In this document: positions 8,601-17,176 of the stretch, in pieces
How the letters are laid out: every line of letters begins with the position of its first letter
Position numbering within the stretch: position 1 is the first letter of the stretch
NCBI GenBank assembly: GCA_965658745.1
Contig: CBFHTK010000017.1
Coordinates: forward strand, 1 to 41,102
Direction of reading: 5' to 3'
DNA: 41,102 bases
Source: JAHDFB01 sp965658745
Lineage (GTDB): Bacteria; Bacteroidota; Bacteroidia; Chitinophagales; Saprospiraceae
The notes under the pieces: model-generated
Database searches by the model: none
Told to the model about the DNA's origin: nothing
What the model saw: the letters and a program-made list of their open reading frames with translations, nothing else
Translations under genes and position numbers: made by a program

Positions 8601-9936
8601 GGTGAAGAGTTGGGGCTCTGTTTAGCATAACAGGGTGCCCTTTCAATATATTTTCAAGAATTTCCCAGATTACTGGTTCCTTTCTATCAACTAATTTCTT
8701 CGCTGATTTAACAGTTTTTACGATACCTCTCTCAATTAACTTTCTAATTACGAATGGCTTGAAGAGCTCAGCTGCCATTCCTTTCGGAAGTCCGCACTCA
8801 TGTAATTTTAAGGTAGGTCCTACTACAATTACTGAACGACCAGAATAATCCACCCTTTTTCCGAGTAGATTCTGACGGAAGCGACCTTGCTTTCCTTTTA
8901 GTATATCACTTAATGATTTCAACGCTCGTCCACCTTCTGCTTTCACAGCGTTTGACTTACGAGAATTATCGAATAAAGAGTCAACAGCTTCTTGAAGCAT
9001 TCTCTTTTCATTTCTTAAAATAACTTCTGGAGCCTTAATCTCAAGAAGTCTCTTAAGACGATTGTTTCTTATAATTACACGTCTGTAAAGATCATTGAGA
9101 TCCGAACTAGCAAATCTACCTCCATCCAAAGGCACCAATGGCCTAAGTTCTGGTGGGATTACTGGCAAATATTGAATAATTGTCCATTCTGGTCTATTTT
9201 CCATTCTAGTTTGACCATCTCTGAATGCTTCAACAACTCTAAGTCTCTTGAGAGCCTCAGATTTTCTTTGTTGAGAAGTTTCATTTGCTGCTTGATATCT
9301 CAAGTCCGCTGCTAATTGATCAAGATCTTCTCGTTCCAAAAGATGCCCAACTGCTTCAGCGCCCATCTTGGCGATAAATTTATTTGGATCTGTATCATCA
9401 AGCATCTGATTTTCCTGTGGTAAACTGTCAAGAATTTCAAAGTACTCCTCTTCTGTCAAAAGAGTTTTTGCCTCAAGACCATCTGCTTCTTTTAATCCTG
9501 GTTGAACAACTACATATCGCTCATAGTAGATAACAGACTCAAGATTCTTTGAAGAAAATCCAAGAAGGTATCCGATTTTGTTTGGCAACGACTTAAAGAA
9601 CCAAATATGTACTACAGGAACGACCAACTTAATGTGTCCCATGCGCTCTCTTCTAACTTTCTTTTCAGTTACTTCTACGCCACATCGATCACATACGATC
9701 CCCTTGTATCTAATTCTTTTGTATTTACCACAATAGCATTCGTAATCCTTAACTGGTCCAAATATTCTTTCGCAAAATAAACCATCACGTTCAGGTTTAT
9801 ATGATCGATAGTTTATTGTTTCAGGCTTCAAGACTTCTCCAAAAGATCTTTCAAGAATCTCATCTGGAGAACAAAGACTAACAGTAATCGAATCAAATCG
9901 ATTGTTTGCTTTGCTAAATTTCTTTTTTAATGTCAT
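5656..9936 (-). CDS. rpoC: DNA-directed RNA polymerase subunit beta'
   Basis: This is the 1426-residue clamp and active-site subunit of RNA polymerase. The N-terminal zinc-binding domain carries C67, C69, C82 and C85 (CYCGKYKR...CDRCG). The catalytic Mg-binding loop NADFDGDQMAVH is at 473-484 with all three aspartates. A second zinc site is formed by the conserved cysteines around EEDCDTLRG and CETTKGVCRKCYG. The trigger-loop region (GARGSQAQIKQLCGLRGLM) and GEPGTQLTLRTFHVGG are intact. The C-terminal tail is acidic (ESEDVVEVEE). It lies 81 bases after rpoB and is last in the operon, with a shared terminator just beyond it. Nothing looks damaged. Confidence 0.99.
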   Translation of the reverse strand: MTLKKKFSKANNRFDSITVSLCSPDEILERSFGEVLKPETINYRSYKPERDGLFCERIFGPVKDYECYCGKYKRIRYKGIVCDRCGVEVTEKKVRRERMGHIKLVVPVVHIWFFKSLPNKIGYLLGFSSKNLESVIYYERYVVVQPGLKEADGLEAKTLLTEEEYFEILDSLPQENQMLDDTDPNKFIAKMGAEAVGHLLEREDLDQLAADLRYQAANETSQQRKSEALKRLRVVEAFRDGQTRMENRPEWTIIQYLPVIPPELRPLVPLDGGRFASSDLNDLYRRVIIRNNRLKRLLEIKAPEVILRNEKRMLQEAVDSLFDNSRKSNAVKAEGGRALKSLSDILKGKQGRFRQNLLGKRVDYSGRSVIVVGPTLKLHECGLPKGMAAELFKPFVIRKLIERGIVKTVKSAKKLVDRKEPVIWEILENILKGHPVMLNRAPTLHRLSIQAFQPVLVEGKAIQLHPLVCGAFNADFDGDQMAVHVPLSQGAILEAQVLMLSAHNMLNPQDGSPISLPSQDMVLGLYYLTKVRTSSKELVVKGEGMKFYSPEEVVIAFNEGVIELHAQIKVNIDNIDENGEAISEIIDTTVGRVLLNESRPPTVPYINDLLTKKNLKKVISKIINLTSFTVTANFLDKIKELGFYWSFKGGLSFNLGDLITPSVKEKTLVNAQTEVDEVWDNYNMGLITNSERYNQIIDKWTYADNAITQNLMKELAEHKQGFNSVYMMLDSGARGSQAQIKQLCGLRGLMAKPRKSGDTGAAIIENPILANFLEGLSVLEYFISTHGARKGLADTALKTADAGYLTRRLVDVAQDVIIIEEDCDTLRGIETFALKENDKIVETLGSRIIGRFALHDVTELKTDKVIIEAGQYITPELAALVEEEGIESVNIRSVLTCETTKGVCRKCYGKNLATGRITERGDAVGIIAAQSIGEPGTQLTLRTFHVGGIASVTKAENDITSKFEGKLEFDNLKTVKSKDETVVISRSGEIKIVDEKSGRILQSNYIPYGSNLAVKEGAMIGKGDVICEWDPFNALIISEFGGVVKFDSIEEGITFRTERDDQTGFEEKVLIESKNKKKIPTIRIMSPGGEELKSYNLPVGAYISIEDGAEVSPGDKIVKIPRKLGKIQDITGGLPRVTELFEARNPSNPAVVSEIDGIISFGKIKRGNREVIVLDERTGEKRKYLVGLSKHILVQEGDFVRAGMRLSDGAIAPIDILFIKGPYAVQSYLVNEIQEVYRSQGISINDKHIEVIVRQMMRRVKIEDAGDTIFLEGESVEKYEFLKQNDWIYDKKFIMDSGDSTNIKAGELVTLRQIREENSYLKRNDMKPLEFRDAVPSTSSPMLQGITRSSLGTYSWISAASFQETTKVLSSAAINAKTDYLEGLKENVIVGKLIPAGTGLVNRKNLFVKVKEEVANESEDVVEVEE

Positions 9937-10017
9937 ACTTTTAGTATATAGTGAGTCAAGCTCAAAAGGTGACTCGAAAGTTAAAAAAGGTGTTCTAATT
10001 AATTCAAGTTCATTCTA

Positions 10018-13000
10018 TTACATGAACTTGACATCCAATGCTAAACCACGAAGCTCGTGTACTAGTACATTAAATGATTCAGGTATATTTGGCTCTGGAA
10101 GATTCTCACCTTTAACAATTGCTTCATAAGCTTTTGCTCGACCTACAATATCATCTGATTTGATCGTTAATAGCTCACGGAGAATATTAGAAGCTCCAAA
10201 GGCTTCAAGTGCCCAAACCTCCATTTCACCAAATCTCTGACCACCAAACTGTGCCTTACCACCCAACGGCTGTTGCGTAATAAGTGAATATGGTCCAATT
10301 GAACGTGCATGCATTTTATCATCAACCATGTGAGATAATTTCAGCATGTAGATGACACCTACTGTTGCCTGCTGGTGGAAACGATCTCCTGTCTCGCCAT
10401 CGTACAAGTACGTCTGGCCTAATGAAGGAAGTTTTGCCTTCTGAATCTGCACTTCAATATCATCCATTGAGGCACCATCGAAAATAGGAGTAGCATACTT
10501 TACACCTAATTTCTTACCTGCCCATCCAAGTACTGTTTCAAATATCTGGCCTAAGTTCATACGAGAAGGTACACCCAGTGGATTCAAAATAATATCAACT
10601 GGAGTTCCATCTGCCAAGAATGGCATATCTTCTTGCTTAACAATTCTAGATACAATACCCTTGTTACCGTGACGTCCAGCAAGCTTATCACCTACTTTCA
10701 GTTTACGCTTTTTAGCCATGTACACTTTGGCAAGTTTCAATACACCAGCAGGTAATTCGTCACCAATACTAATATTGAACTTCTCACGCTTGTAACGGCT
10801 AATCTCCTCATTCAGGGTAATTGAAAAATTGTGTAATAGACGACTAATCAATTTGTTTTTTGCATCATCTTTCACCCAGCTGCTGTAATCAACTTCCGAG
10901 AAAACAAGGTCTTTGAAAACTTTAGCAGAAAACTTTGTACCCTTAGGAATCAATTCCTCATTATAAATTGAGTTAACACCTTGAGAAACTTTTCCTTTAA
11001 GTAAGGTCATCAACTTATCGATCAACACAGTTCTCAGCTCATTTACAGCAACTGCATGTCTATCTTCAAGTCTATTTAACAACTCTTTTTCCTGAACTTT
11101 TTGGAATTTATCTTTCTTAGCTCTTGCAAAAAGTTGCTTGCTTATAATTACACCTTTTGTAGACGGAGGCGCTTTCAACGAAGCATCTTTTACATCTCCA
11201 GCTTTATCACCGAAAATTGCTCGTAAAAGTTTTTCTTCTGGAGTAGGATCGGATTCTCCTTTTGGAGTAATCTTTCCAATTAGTATATCTCCTTCCTTCA
11301 CCCATGCACCGACGCGAATAATTCCATTCTCATCAAGATCCTTAGTAGCATCCTCGCTTACATTTGGAATATCATTGGTTAGTTCTTCTTCACCCAATTT
11401 AGTATCACGTATGTCAAGCTCGTAGCTTTCGATATGTAATGAGGTAAAAATATCTTCTCGCACTACACGCTCCGAAAGTACGATTGCATCCTCAAAGTTA
11501 TACCCCTTCCAAGGCATGAAAGATACCATTAGATTTTGCCCAAGCGCCAACTCTCCTTTTTCTGTAGCATAACCATCACAAAGAAGCGACCCTTTGGTAA
11601 CTCTATCTCCTTTCTTAACAATTGGCTTAAGGTTGATACAAGTTCCTTGGTTTGTTCGCAAGAACTTAATCAATGTATAGCTCTTCACGTTATCTGCGAA
11701 CGAAACTAAATTTTCTTCATCAGAACGATCGTACTTAATCACAATTTCTGTCGCATCGACATATTCAACTACTCCTTCTCCCTCAGCATTTATTAGCATT
11801 CTAGAATCACGAGCTACTTTACCTTCAAGGCCAGTTCCCACAATTGGAGAACTTGGCTTAACTAAAGGTACAGCTTGCCGTTGCATGTTTGAACCCATCA
11901 AGGCTCTGTTTGCATCATCATTCTCTAAGAAAGGAATCAAAGATGCAGAAACTCCAACAATTTGATTTGGAGCAACATCCATAAATTCTACTTCAGTTGG
12001 CGTAAGGACAGGGAATTCACCATGTTCTCTACACTTTATTCTATCACTTAGAAAAGCTCCTTTTTCATTAATCTGCGAATTGGCTTGTGCAATTTTCTTA
12101 AAATCTTCACCTTCCGCAGATAGATATAATGCGTCTTCTTTAACTTCTACTTTTCCACCTTCAACTTTACGATATGGCGTTTCAAGGAACCCCATTTTAT
12201 TAACCTTGGCATGTACACAAAGAGTAGAGATCAAACCAATATTTGGCCCTTCTGGTGTCTCAATCGTACATAATCGACCGTAGTGACTATAGTGAACATC
12301 TCTTACCTCAAAACCAGCTCGTTCTCTAGATAAACCTCCTGGTCCTAGAGCAGAAATTCTTCTCTTGTGTGTAATTTCAGAAAGTGGATTCGTTTGATCT
12401 AAAAACTGTGACAATTGAGAAGTACCGAAAAAGGAATTAATTACTGAAGATAAAGTCCTAGCATTAATCAAATCAATCGGGGTGAAGACCTCATTGTCTC
12501 TAACATTCATACGCTCACGAATGGTCCTTGCCATTCTTGCGAGACCAACACCAAACTGAGCATATAGCTGCTCTCCTACAGTTCTTACTCTTCTATTTGA
12601 CAAGTGATCAATATCATCGAGTTCAGCCTTTTGATTCATCAAAGAAACTAAGTAACGAACTATAGAGATAATATCCTCTTTCGTTAATACTAAAGTATCC
12701 AAGTCCTTTTCAAGACCTAGCTTTCTGTTAATTTTATATCTTCCTACCTCCCCAAGATTGTATCTTTTATCTGAGAAGAAAAGTTTGTCAATTATTCCTC
12801 TAGCAGTTTCTTCATCAGGAGGATCGGTACCTCTAAGCTGACGATAAATATGCTGAACTGCTTCCATTTCAGAAGAAGAAGGATCTTTTTGCAGTGTATT
12901 GTATATAATACTGTAGTCTTCTTCGATATCCTCTTTTTGGAGAATTATTGAATCAACATCCGCTTCTAATATATGCTGTACATTATCTTCATCAAGAAGT

Positions 13001-13839
13001 ACATCTCTTTCAAGAATAATCTCGTTACGCTCGATAGTTACTACTTCACCAGTATCTTCATCAACAAAATCTTCAGTCCACTTACGTAGAACTCTAGCAG
13101 CTAGTTTTCTTCCGATAGATTTCTTAAGATTTTTTGCATTTACTTTAATCTCCTCAGCAAGACCGAAAAGATTAAGAATATCTTTGTCTGAATCGTAACC
13201 AATCGCTCTCAATAAAGTCGTAACCGGAAACTTCTTCTTTCTATCAATGTACGCATACATCACAGTATTGATATCAGTTGAAAATTCCATCCAAGCTCCT
13301 TTGAAAGGAATAATCCTTGCGCTATAAATTTTCGTTCCATTGGGGTGGAATGTCTGAGAAAAGAAAACACCTGGTGATCTGTGCAACTGAGAAACGATGA
13401 GACGTTCGGCACCATTGATCACGAATGTTCCTTTCGGAGTCATGTAAGGAATATTTCCTAGAAATACATCTTGAACAATTGTTTGAAAGTCAACATGCTC
13501 CTCATCATTACAAGATAGCCTCAACTTCGCTTTAAGCGGGACACTGTAAGTAAGTCCACGCATCATACACTCATCGATACTATACCGTGGTGGATCGATG
13601 AAATAATCAAGAAACTCTAAAACGAAAATATTTCGAGCATCTGTGATTGGAAAATTTTCTTGAAAAACGCGGTACAAACCTTCGCTATTTCGATTTTCAG
13701 GTGTTGTGCCTAACTGAAAGAACTCACCGAATGATTCCAGTTGAATTTCTAGTAGGTCAGGATAAGCATTAGGTAGTCGGATTTGCCCGAATTTCACCCT
13801 TCGTTCGTCCGCATATTGAACAGTTGCGTTTGAGGCCAT
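10018..13839 (-). CDS. rpoB: DNA-directed RNA polymerase subunit beta
   Basis: This is the 1273-residue catalytic partner of beta'. The rifampicin-binding cluster is readable: SQLSQFLDQTNPLSE from residue 474 on, then THKRRISALGPGGL. D481, H491 and S496 correspond to E. coli D516, H526 and S531 and all carry the sensitive-type residue; T483 replaces the E. coli asparagine 518. The C-terminal KPGKxR-equivalent region and GGKAQFGGQRFGEMEVWALEA, which contacts beta', are intact. It is preceded by a 163-base spacer after rplL containing a strong hairpin, which may adjust the ratio of ribosomal protein to polymerase. The start MASNATVQYADERRVKFG agrees with Bacteroidota homologues. Confidence 0.99.
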   Translation of the reverse strand: MASNATVQYADERRVKFGQIRLPNAYPDLLEIQLESFGEFFQLGTTPENRNSEGLYRVFQENFPITDARNIFVLEFLDYFIDPPRYSIDECMMRGLTYSVPLKAKLRLSCNDEEHVDFQTIVQDVFLGNIPYMTPKGTFVINGAERLIVSQLHRSPGVFFSQTFHPNGTKIYSARIIPFKGAWMEFSTDINTVMYAYIDRKKKFPVTTLLRAIGYDSDKDILNLFGLAEEIKVNAKNLKKSIGRKLAARVLRKWTEDFVDEDTGEVVTIERNEIILERDVLLDEDNVQHILEADVDSIILQKEDIEEDYSIIYNTLQKDPSSSEMEAVQHIYRQLRGTDPPDEETARGIIDKLFFSDKRYNLGEVGRYKINRKLGLEKDLDTLVLTKEDIISIVRYLVSLMNQKAELDDIDHLSNRRVRTVGEQLYAQFGVGLARMARTIRERMNVRDNEVFTPIDLINARTLSSVINSFFGTSQLSQFLDQTNPLSEITHKRRISALGPGGLSRERAGFEVRDVHYSHYGRLCTIETPEGPNIGLISTLCVHAKVNKMGFLETPYRKVEGGKVEVKEDALYLSAEGEDFKKIAQANSQINEKGAFLSDRIKCREHGEFPVLTPTEVEFMDVAPNQIVGVSASLIPFLENDDANRALMGSNMQRQAVPLVKPSSPIVGTGLEGKVARDSRMLINAEGEGVVEYVDATEIVIKYDRSDEENLVSFADNVKSYTLIKFLRTNQGTCINLKPIVKKGDRVTKGSLLCDGYATEKGELALGQNLMVSFMPWKGYNFEDAIVLSERVVREDIFTSLHIESYELDIRDTKLGEEELTNDIPNVSEDATKDLDENGIIRVGAWVKEGDILIGKITPKGESDPTPEEKLLRAIFGDKAGDVKDASLKAPPSTKGVIISKQLFARAKKDKFQKVQEKELLNRLEDRHAVAVNELRTVLIDKLMTLLKGKVSQGVNSIYNEELIPKGTKFSAKVFKDLVFSEVDYSSWVKDDAKNKLISRLLHNFSITLNEEISRYKREKFNISIGDELPAGVLKLAKVYMAKKRKLKVGDKLAGRHGNKGIVSRIVKQEDMPFLADGTPVDIILNPLGVPSRMNLGQIFETVLGWAGKKLGVKYATPIFDGASMDDIEVQIQKAKLPSLGQTYLYDGETGDRFHQQATVGVIYMLKLSHMVDDKMHARSIGPYSLITQQPLGGKAQFGGQRFGEMEVWALEAFGASNILRELLTIKSDDIVGRAKAYEAIVKGENLPEPNIPESFNVLVHELRGLALDVKFM

Positions 13840-13914
13840 TTGTTATTTGTTTATGTTCCTAAGAGATTGAAACAATCAAGATAAAAAGAAGTTTATCCGT
13901 CATAAACGGCAATA

Positions 13915-13944
13915 GGCTTAGCAGGTTAAACACCTGACTAAGCC
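13915..13944 (-). promoter_or_regulatory. Stem-loop in the rplL-rpoB spacer
   Basis: The arms GGCTTAG and CTAAGCC plus inner AGGT and ACCT pair around a 5-base loop, with a small asymmetric bulge. An outer ACGG (13906-13909) can also pair with CCGT (13951-13954). No T tract follows on the transcribed strand, so it does not look like a full terminator. Its position matches the place where E. coli has an attenuator and an RNase III site between rplL and rpoB; an attenuation or processing role here is inference. Confidence 0.55.
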
Positions 13945-14002
13945 AATATACCGTGATATTTTAGGATAAATCTTCTGTCATTAAAGAATGTGCGAGACTA
14001 AA

Positions 14003-14380
14003 TTATTTCAATTCAACTTGCGCACCTGCTCCTTCTAATGAAGCTTTTAATGCTTCTGCGTCAGCTTTAGGAACAGCTTCTTTAATTACAGCTGGAGCTC
14101 CATCTACTAATTCTTTAGCATCTTTCAATCCAACACCTAATAAGTTTTTAACTTCTTTAACTACAGCTAATTTTGCTGAACCAGCAGAAACTAAGTGTAC
14201 ATCAAATTCAGTTTTTTCAGCAGCAGCATCACCGTCTCCTCCTGCTCCAGGAGCAGCAACAGCAACAGCAGCAGCTGCAGGTTCAATTCCGTATTCCTCT
14301 TTTAGGATGTCAGCTAATTGGCTTACATCTTTTACTGAAAGGTTTACTAATTGTTCCGCAATTTCTTTTAAATCCGCCAT
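14003..14380 (-). CDS. rplL: 50S ribosomal protein L7/L12
   Basis: L12 forms the mobile stalk of the 50S subunit that recruits and activates translational GTPases such as EF-Tu, encoded in the same cluster. The 125-residue protein has an N-terminal dimerisation helix region (about 1-33), a flexible Ala/Gly-rich hinge at about 34-56, and a C-terminal factor-binding domain with EKTEFDVHL and the helix KLAVVKEVKNLLGVGLKDAK. The family length is normal. It follows rplJ after 68 bases, the usual L10-L12 pairing. The hinge DNA is rich in GCA/GCT repeats, which makes a long glutamine-rich antisense frame that I do not regard as a gene. Confidence 0.98.
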   Translation of the reverse strand: MADLKEIAEQLVNLSVKDVSQLADILKEEYGIEPAAAAVAVAAPGAGGDGDAAAEKTEFDVHLVSAGSAKLAVVKEVKNLLGVGLKDAKELVDGAPAVIKEAVPKADAEALKASLEGAGAQVELK

Positions 14381-14448
14381 GATTGGTCGTTTTTTAGTTT
14401 TAAATAATAATTATATAATAATTGCGTAAAGCTTGGAAGCCTACATTT

Positions 14449-14976
14449 TTAAGCACTTCTCTCTTCGAGTGCTTTCAACAAGCCAGATATTGTCTGACCA
14501 CCACTTTGAAGTGAACCAAGTACGTTCTTGATAGGCGATTGTAGTAATAAAATTACATCTCCAATCAAATCTTCTTTCGACTTCAATGAGCTTAATATAT
14601 CTACCTGATCATCTCCTAAGAATACGTCAGAATCAATATATGCAGCTTTAAGGACAGGTTTATCAGAAGTCTTTCTGAATTCCTTTATAATCTTAGCTGG
14701 AACATTACCAACTTCAGAGAACATAATAGCTGTTGGGCCTTTCAATGCTTCTAGAAGTGGTGTATAATTCTTTTCTTCAGGATTTGCCTGAAGTGCTTTT
14801 GCAGCAAGTGTATTTTTAACCACTTTCAATTCCACCCCTTTTTCATAACACATTGCTCTCAAATTATTTACTTGAGCAACTGTAAGAGCGGAAGAGTCAG
14901 TGATGTAGAAAAATGAACTCTCACTGAATTTTTCTTTTAGATCAGCAATTACTGCTGTTTTTTCTGCTTTTGTCAT
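14449..14976 (-). CDS. rplJ: 50S ribosomal protein L10
   Basis: L10 anchors L12 dimers to the base of the ribosomal stalk. The 175-residue product begins MTKAEKTAVIADLKEKF and shows the usual L10 core with VKNTLAAKAL and LLEALKGPTAIMFS, and a C-terminal helix (VLGSLQSGGQTISGLLKAL) that binds L12. The rplA-rplJ gap is 17 bases. In E. coli an L10 leader site controls synthesis, but the short spacer here shows no obvious equivalent structure. Confidence 0.97.
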   Translation of the reverse strand: MTKAEKTAVIADLKEKFSESSFFYITDSSALTVAQVNNLRAMCYEKGVELKVVKNTLAAKALQANPEEKNYTPLLEALKGPTAIMFSEVGNVPAKIIKEFRKTSDKPVLKAAYIDSDVFLGDDQVDILSSLKSKEDLIGDVILLLQSPIKNVLGSLQSGGQTISGLLKALEERSA

Positions 14977-14993
14977 TATTCAGAGTTTTGAGT

Positions 14994-15686
14994 TTAGTTA
15001 ACAGATTTTACATCAATAGCAATACCTGGACTCATAGTAGAAGCCATAGTTAATGACTTCACATAAGTACCTTTTGCTGTTGAAGGTTTCATTTTAACAA
15101 TTGTCGATATGAGTTCAGTTGCATTTTCACTGATCTTCTCTGCAGAAAAAGAAACTCTACCGATTGTTGAGTGAATAATTCCAAACTTATCAACACGGAA
15201 AGAAATCTTACCTCCCTTTACATCTTTAACAGCACTCGAGACATCCATAGTAACTGTCCCCGACTTAGGATTTGGCATCAAGTTTCGAGGGCCTAATATT
15301 CGACCAACTCTACCCACTTTTGCCATTACTGTAGGCATAGCGATTACCACATCTACTTCTGTCCAACCTTTACTAATTTTATCTACATACTCATCTAGAC
15401 CAGCATAGTCAGCGCCCGCCTCAAGAGCTTCAGCTTCTTTATCTGGTGTACATAGAACTAATACAGACTTGGATTTTCCTGTACCATGAGGAAGAACTAC
15501 CGTCCCTCTGATAGCTTGGTCAGCTTTTCTTGGATCAACACCTAATCTGATATGGACATCTACTGATGCATCAAATTTAGTGGTGTTAACTTCTTTGACC
15601 AAAGCTGATGCTTCACTGATAGAGTAAAGCTTATCAACTTCAACCTTAGCGTTAGCTGCCTTACGCTTTTTTGAAATTTTAGCCAT
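14994..15686 (-). CDS. rplA: 50S ribosomal protein L1
   Basis: L1 forms the lateral protuberance that helps move the E-site tRNA, and in several bacteria it represses its own mRNA. The 230-residue length is normal. GPRNLMPNPKSGTV is the family signature, with FRVDKFGIIHSTIGRVSF following it. The basic N-terminus MAKISKKRKAANAK is typical. The 68-base spacer upstream, after rplK, contains a small GC-rich hairpin at 15711-15726 that could be examined as a regulatory site. Confidence 0.98.
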   Translation of the reverse strand: MAKISKKRKAANAKVEVDKLYSISEASALVKEVNTTKFDASVDVHIRLGVDPRKADQAIRGTVVLPHGTGKSKSVLVLCTPDKEAEALEAGADYAGLDEYVDKISKGWTEVDVVIAMPTVMAKVGRVGRILGPRNLMPNPKSGTVTMDVSSAVKDVKGGKISFRVDKFGIIHSTIGRVSFSAEKISENATELISTIVKMKPSTAKGTYVKSLTMASTMSPGIAIDVKSVN

Positions 15687-15754
15687 TTTAATAAATTTAA
15701 AGGTACAAACGCGGAAAATGGTCCGCTCCCTAGTTCAATAATTCGTTAAATCAA

Positions 15755-16198
15755 TTATGCCTCCCAAGGTGGAGTACCCGATACCGTGATCCCCATACTT
15801 CTAGCTGTACCCGCAACCATCTTCATTGCAGATTCAATTTTAAAAGCATTTAAATCAGGCATTTTGTCCTCAGCTATCTCCTTAACTTGGTCCCATGACA
15901 CACTTGCCACCTTATCACGATTAGGTACTTTTGAACCACTCTTTATGCTTGCTTTCTCCAATAATTGGATAGAAGCAGGAGAAGTTTTAACAACAAAGTC
16001 AAAAGACTTGTCTTTATACACTGTAATAACTACAGGTAAAACCTTCCCAGCTTTGTCTTGCGTATCTGCATTGAAACGCTTACAAAACTCCATAATGTTC
16101 ACACCTTTCGCACCAAGAGCAGGACCTACTGGAGGAGATGGGTTTGCTGCGCCACCTTTTACTTGCAATTTGATTAAAACGTCGATTTCCTTTGCCAT
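15755..16198 (-). CDS. rplK: 50S ribosomal protein L11
   Basis: L11 binds the GTPase-associated region of 23S rRNA. The 147-residue protein has the Pro-rich N-terminal domain (NPSPPVGPALGAKGVNI) that moves during factor binding, and the C-terminal RNA-binding domain ending in ARSMGITVSGTPPWEA. It begins 31 bases after nusG and forms the L11 operon start (rplK-rplA). An equally long open frame on the opposite strand is a shadow of this gene. Confidence 0.98.
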   Translation of the reverse strand: MAKEIDVLIKLQVKGGAANPSPPVGPALGAKGVNIMEFCKRFNADTQDKAGKVLPVVITVYKDKSFDFVVKTSPASIQLLEKASIKSGSKVPNRDKVASVSWDQVKEIAEDKMPDLNAFKIESAMKMVAGTARSMGITVSGTPPWEA

Positions 16199-16229
16199 TC
16201 TATTTCAGAATTTTAGCTGTATAAATTAA

Positions 16230-16778
16230 TTATGCTTGTTTCTCTACTTGTATAAAGTTCAATTCTACTTCCGTACCACGTCCGAAGATTTTCACAATAA
16301 CTTTCAATTTTTTCTTTTCTTCATTTACTTCTTTGATATCCCCTACGAAATCTTTGAATGGACCATCAATAATCTTGACGGTTTCACCAACTATGTATGG
16401 TTCAATCATCGCCTCACCCATATCTTGAGAGGCATCCACTTTACCTAACATCCTATTAGCTTCCGACTGCTGCATAGGAATCGGATTATTTTTACCTAGA
16501 AAGTGAATTACATTTGGTGAATTAACAATCGTTAATATCATTTCACCAGAAAAACGACTTGGTATAGCCTCAACAAGAATATAACCAGGAAGTATGTTTC
16601 TCTCCATTATAACCTTCTTCCCATTTCTAATTTTATAGACTTTTTCAGAAGGTACAATTATCTGCGTAATTACTTCGGACCATTTGTTCCGTTGTATTTC
16701 TAACTCTAATCTTTCTTTGATTTTCTTTTCCTTCCCACTAATCACCCGCAGTGAGTACCATTTGGTTTCATCGCTCAT
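16230..16778 (-). CDS. nusG: Transcription termination/antitermination protein NusG
   Basis: NusG binds RNA polymerase to suppress pausing and links it to Rho or the ribosome. I start it at the ATG giving MSDETKWYSLRVISGKE (182 residues). A longer frame starting 13 codons earlier would overlap secE by 32 bases and adds residues not seen in the family. The NGN domain spans roughly residues 5-110 (KWYSLRV; ILPGYILVEA) and the KOW domain roughly 125-180 (VGETVKIIDGPFKDFVGDI, ending TEVELNFIQVEKQA). It lies 7 bases after secE, the near-universal neighbour. Confidence 0.96.
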   Translation of the reverse strand: MSDETKWYSLRVISGKEKKIKERLELEIQRNKWSEVITQIIVPSEKVYKIRNGKKVIMERNILPGYILVEAIPSRFSGEMILTIVNSPNVIHFLGKNNPIPMQQSEANRMLGKVDASQDMGEAMIEPYIVGETVKIIDGPFKDFVGDIKEVNEEKKKLKVIVKIFGRGTEVELNFIQVEKQA

Positions 16779-16785
16779 ATGATTA

Positions 16786-16989
16786 CTAGTTTGCGTTAAT
16801 CTGATATAGGAAACCATCCAATACTACATAACTTAATATAGTATCCATCAAAAGAATGATCAAAGCAAGTATTACTGTAGATACCAATACGACTCTTGCA
16901 GAAGAAAGCAATTCGGACATAGTAGGCCAAGTTACATTGTGTAACAACTCATTATAACTCTCCTTTACGTATGCTACAATACTATTCAT
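16786..16989 (-). CDS. secE: Preprotein translocase subunit SecE
   Basis: SecE clamps the SecY channel in the inner membrane. The protein of 66 residues is read from MNSIVAYVKESYNEL. An alternative ATG 11 codons upstream lies only 4 bases from the tRNA-Trp end and adds a non-family extension, so I reject it. The amphipathic helix with NELLHNVTWPT is the conserved SecE cytoplasmic signature, followed by one membrane segment (VVLVSTVILALIILLMDTIL). This is the short single-helix form usual outside the Enterobacteria. Confidence 0.93.
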   Translation of the reverse strand: MNSIVAYVKESYNELLHNVTWPTMSELLSSARVVLVSTVILALIILLMDTILSYVVLDGFLYQINAN

Positions 16990-17025
16990 GTTTTGACATT
17001 TAGATGGGAACGAATCCCGCATTAG

Positions 17026-17098
17026 CAGGGGAGACAGGAATCGAACCTGCAGCCCTCGGTTTTGGAGACCGATGCTCTGCCAATTGAGCTACTCCCCT
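17026..17098 (-). tRNA. tRNA-Trp (CCA)
   Basis: A 73-base cloverleaf on the minus strand has acceptor AGGGGAG pairing with CTCCCCT, discriminator G, D arm AGCTCAATTGGCAGAGC, anticodon loop CTCCAAA with anticodon CCA, and T arm GCAGGTTCGATTCCTGT. No CCA is encoded. It sits between tuf and secE, as in many bacteria. Confidence 0.97.
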
Positions 17099-17140
17099 AA
17101 AAAAGTAAATCGAGATCTACTTTAATATTTGTTAAAATAA

Positions 17141-17176
17141 GAAAATTAAGCACCCCAGAAGAGGTACTTAATTTTC
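17141..17176 (-). terminator. Terminator or attenuator after tuf
   Basis: Arms GAAAATTAAG and CTTAATTTTC enclose a partly paired centre (ACCTC/GGGGT), 36 bases past the tuf stop. On the minus strand the stem is followed by TTATTTTAAC, a broken T tract. It would terminate or attenuate transcription before tRNA-Trp and secE. Confidence 0.7.

Noticed and set aside
14173..14382. Gln-rich open frame on the plus strand across rplL
   Set aside because: It is the antisense of the Ala/Gly hinge of L7/L12; the low-complexity composition explains it.
15786..16229. 147-codon plus-strand frame over rplK
   Set aside because: It is a shadow of the highly conserved L11 gene, with no start context, motif or neighbouring partner.
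16779..16817. Upstream ATG for nusG (13 extra residues)
   Set aside because: It would overlap secE and extends beyond the conserved N-terminus; the internal ATG is better.
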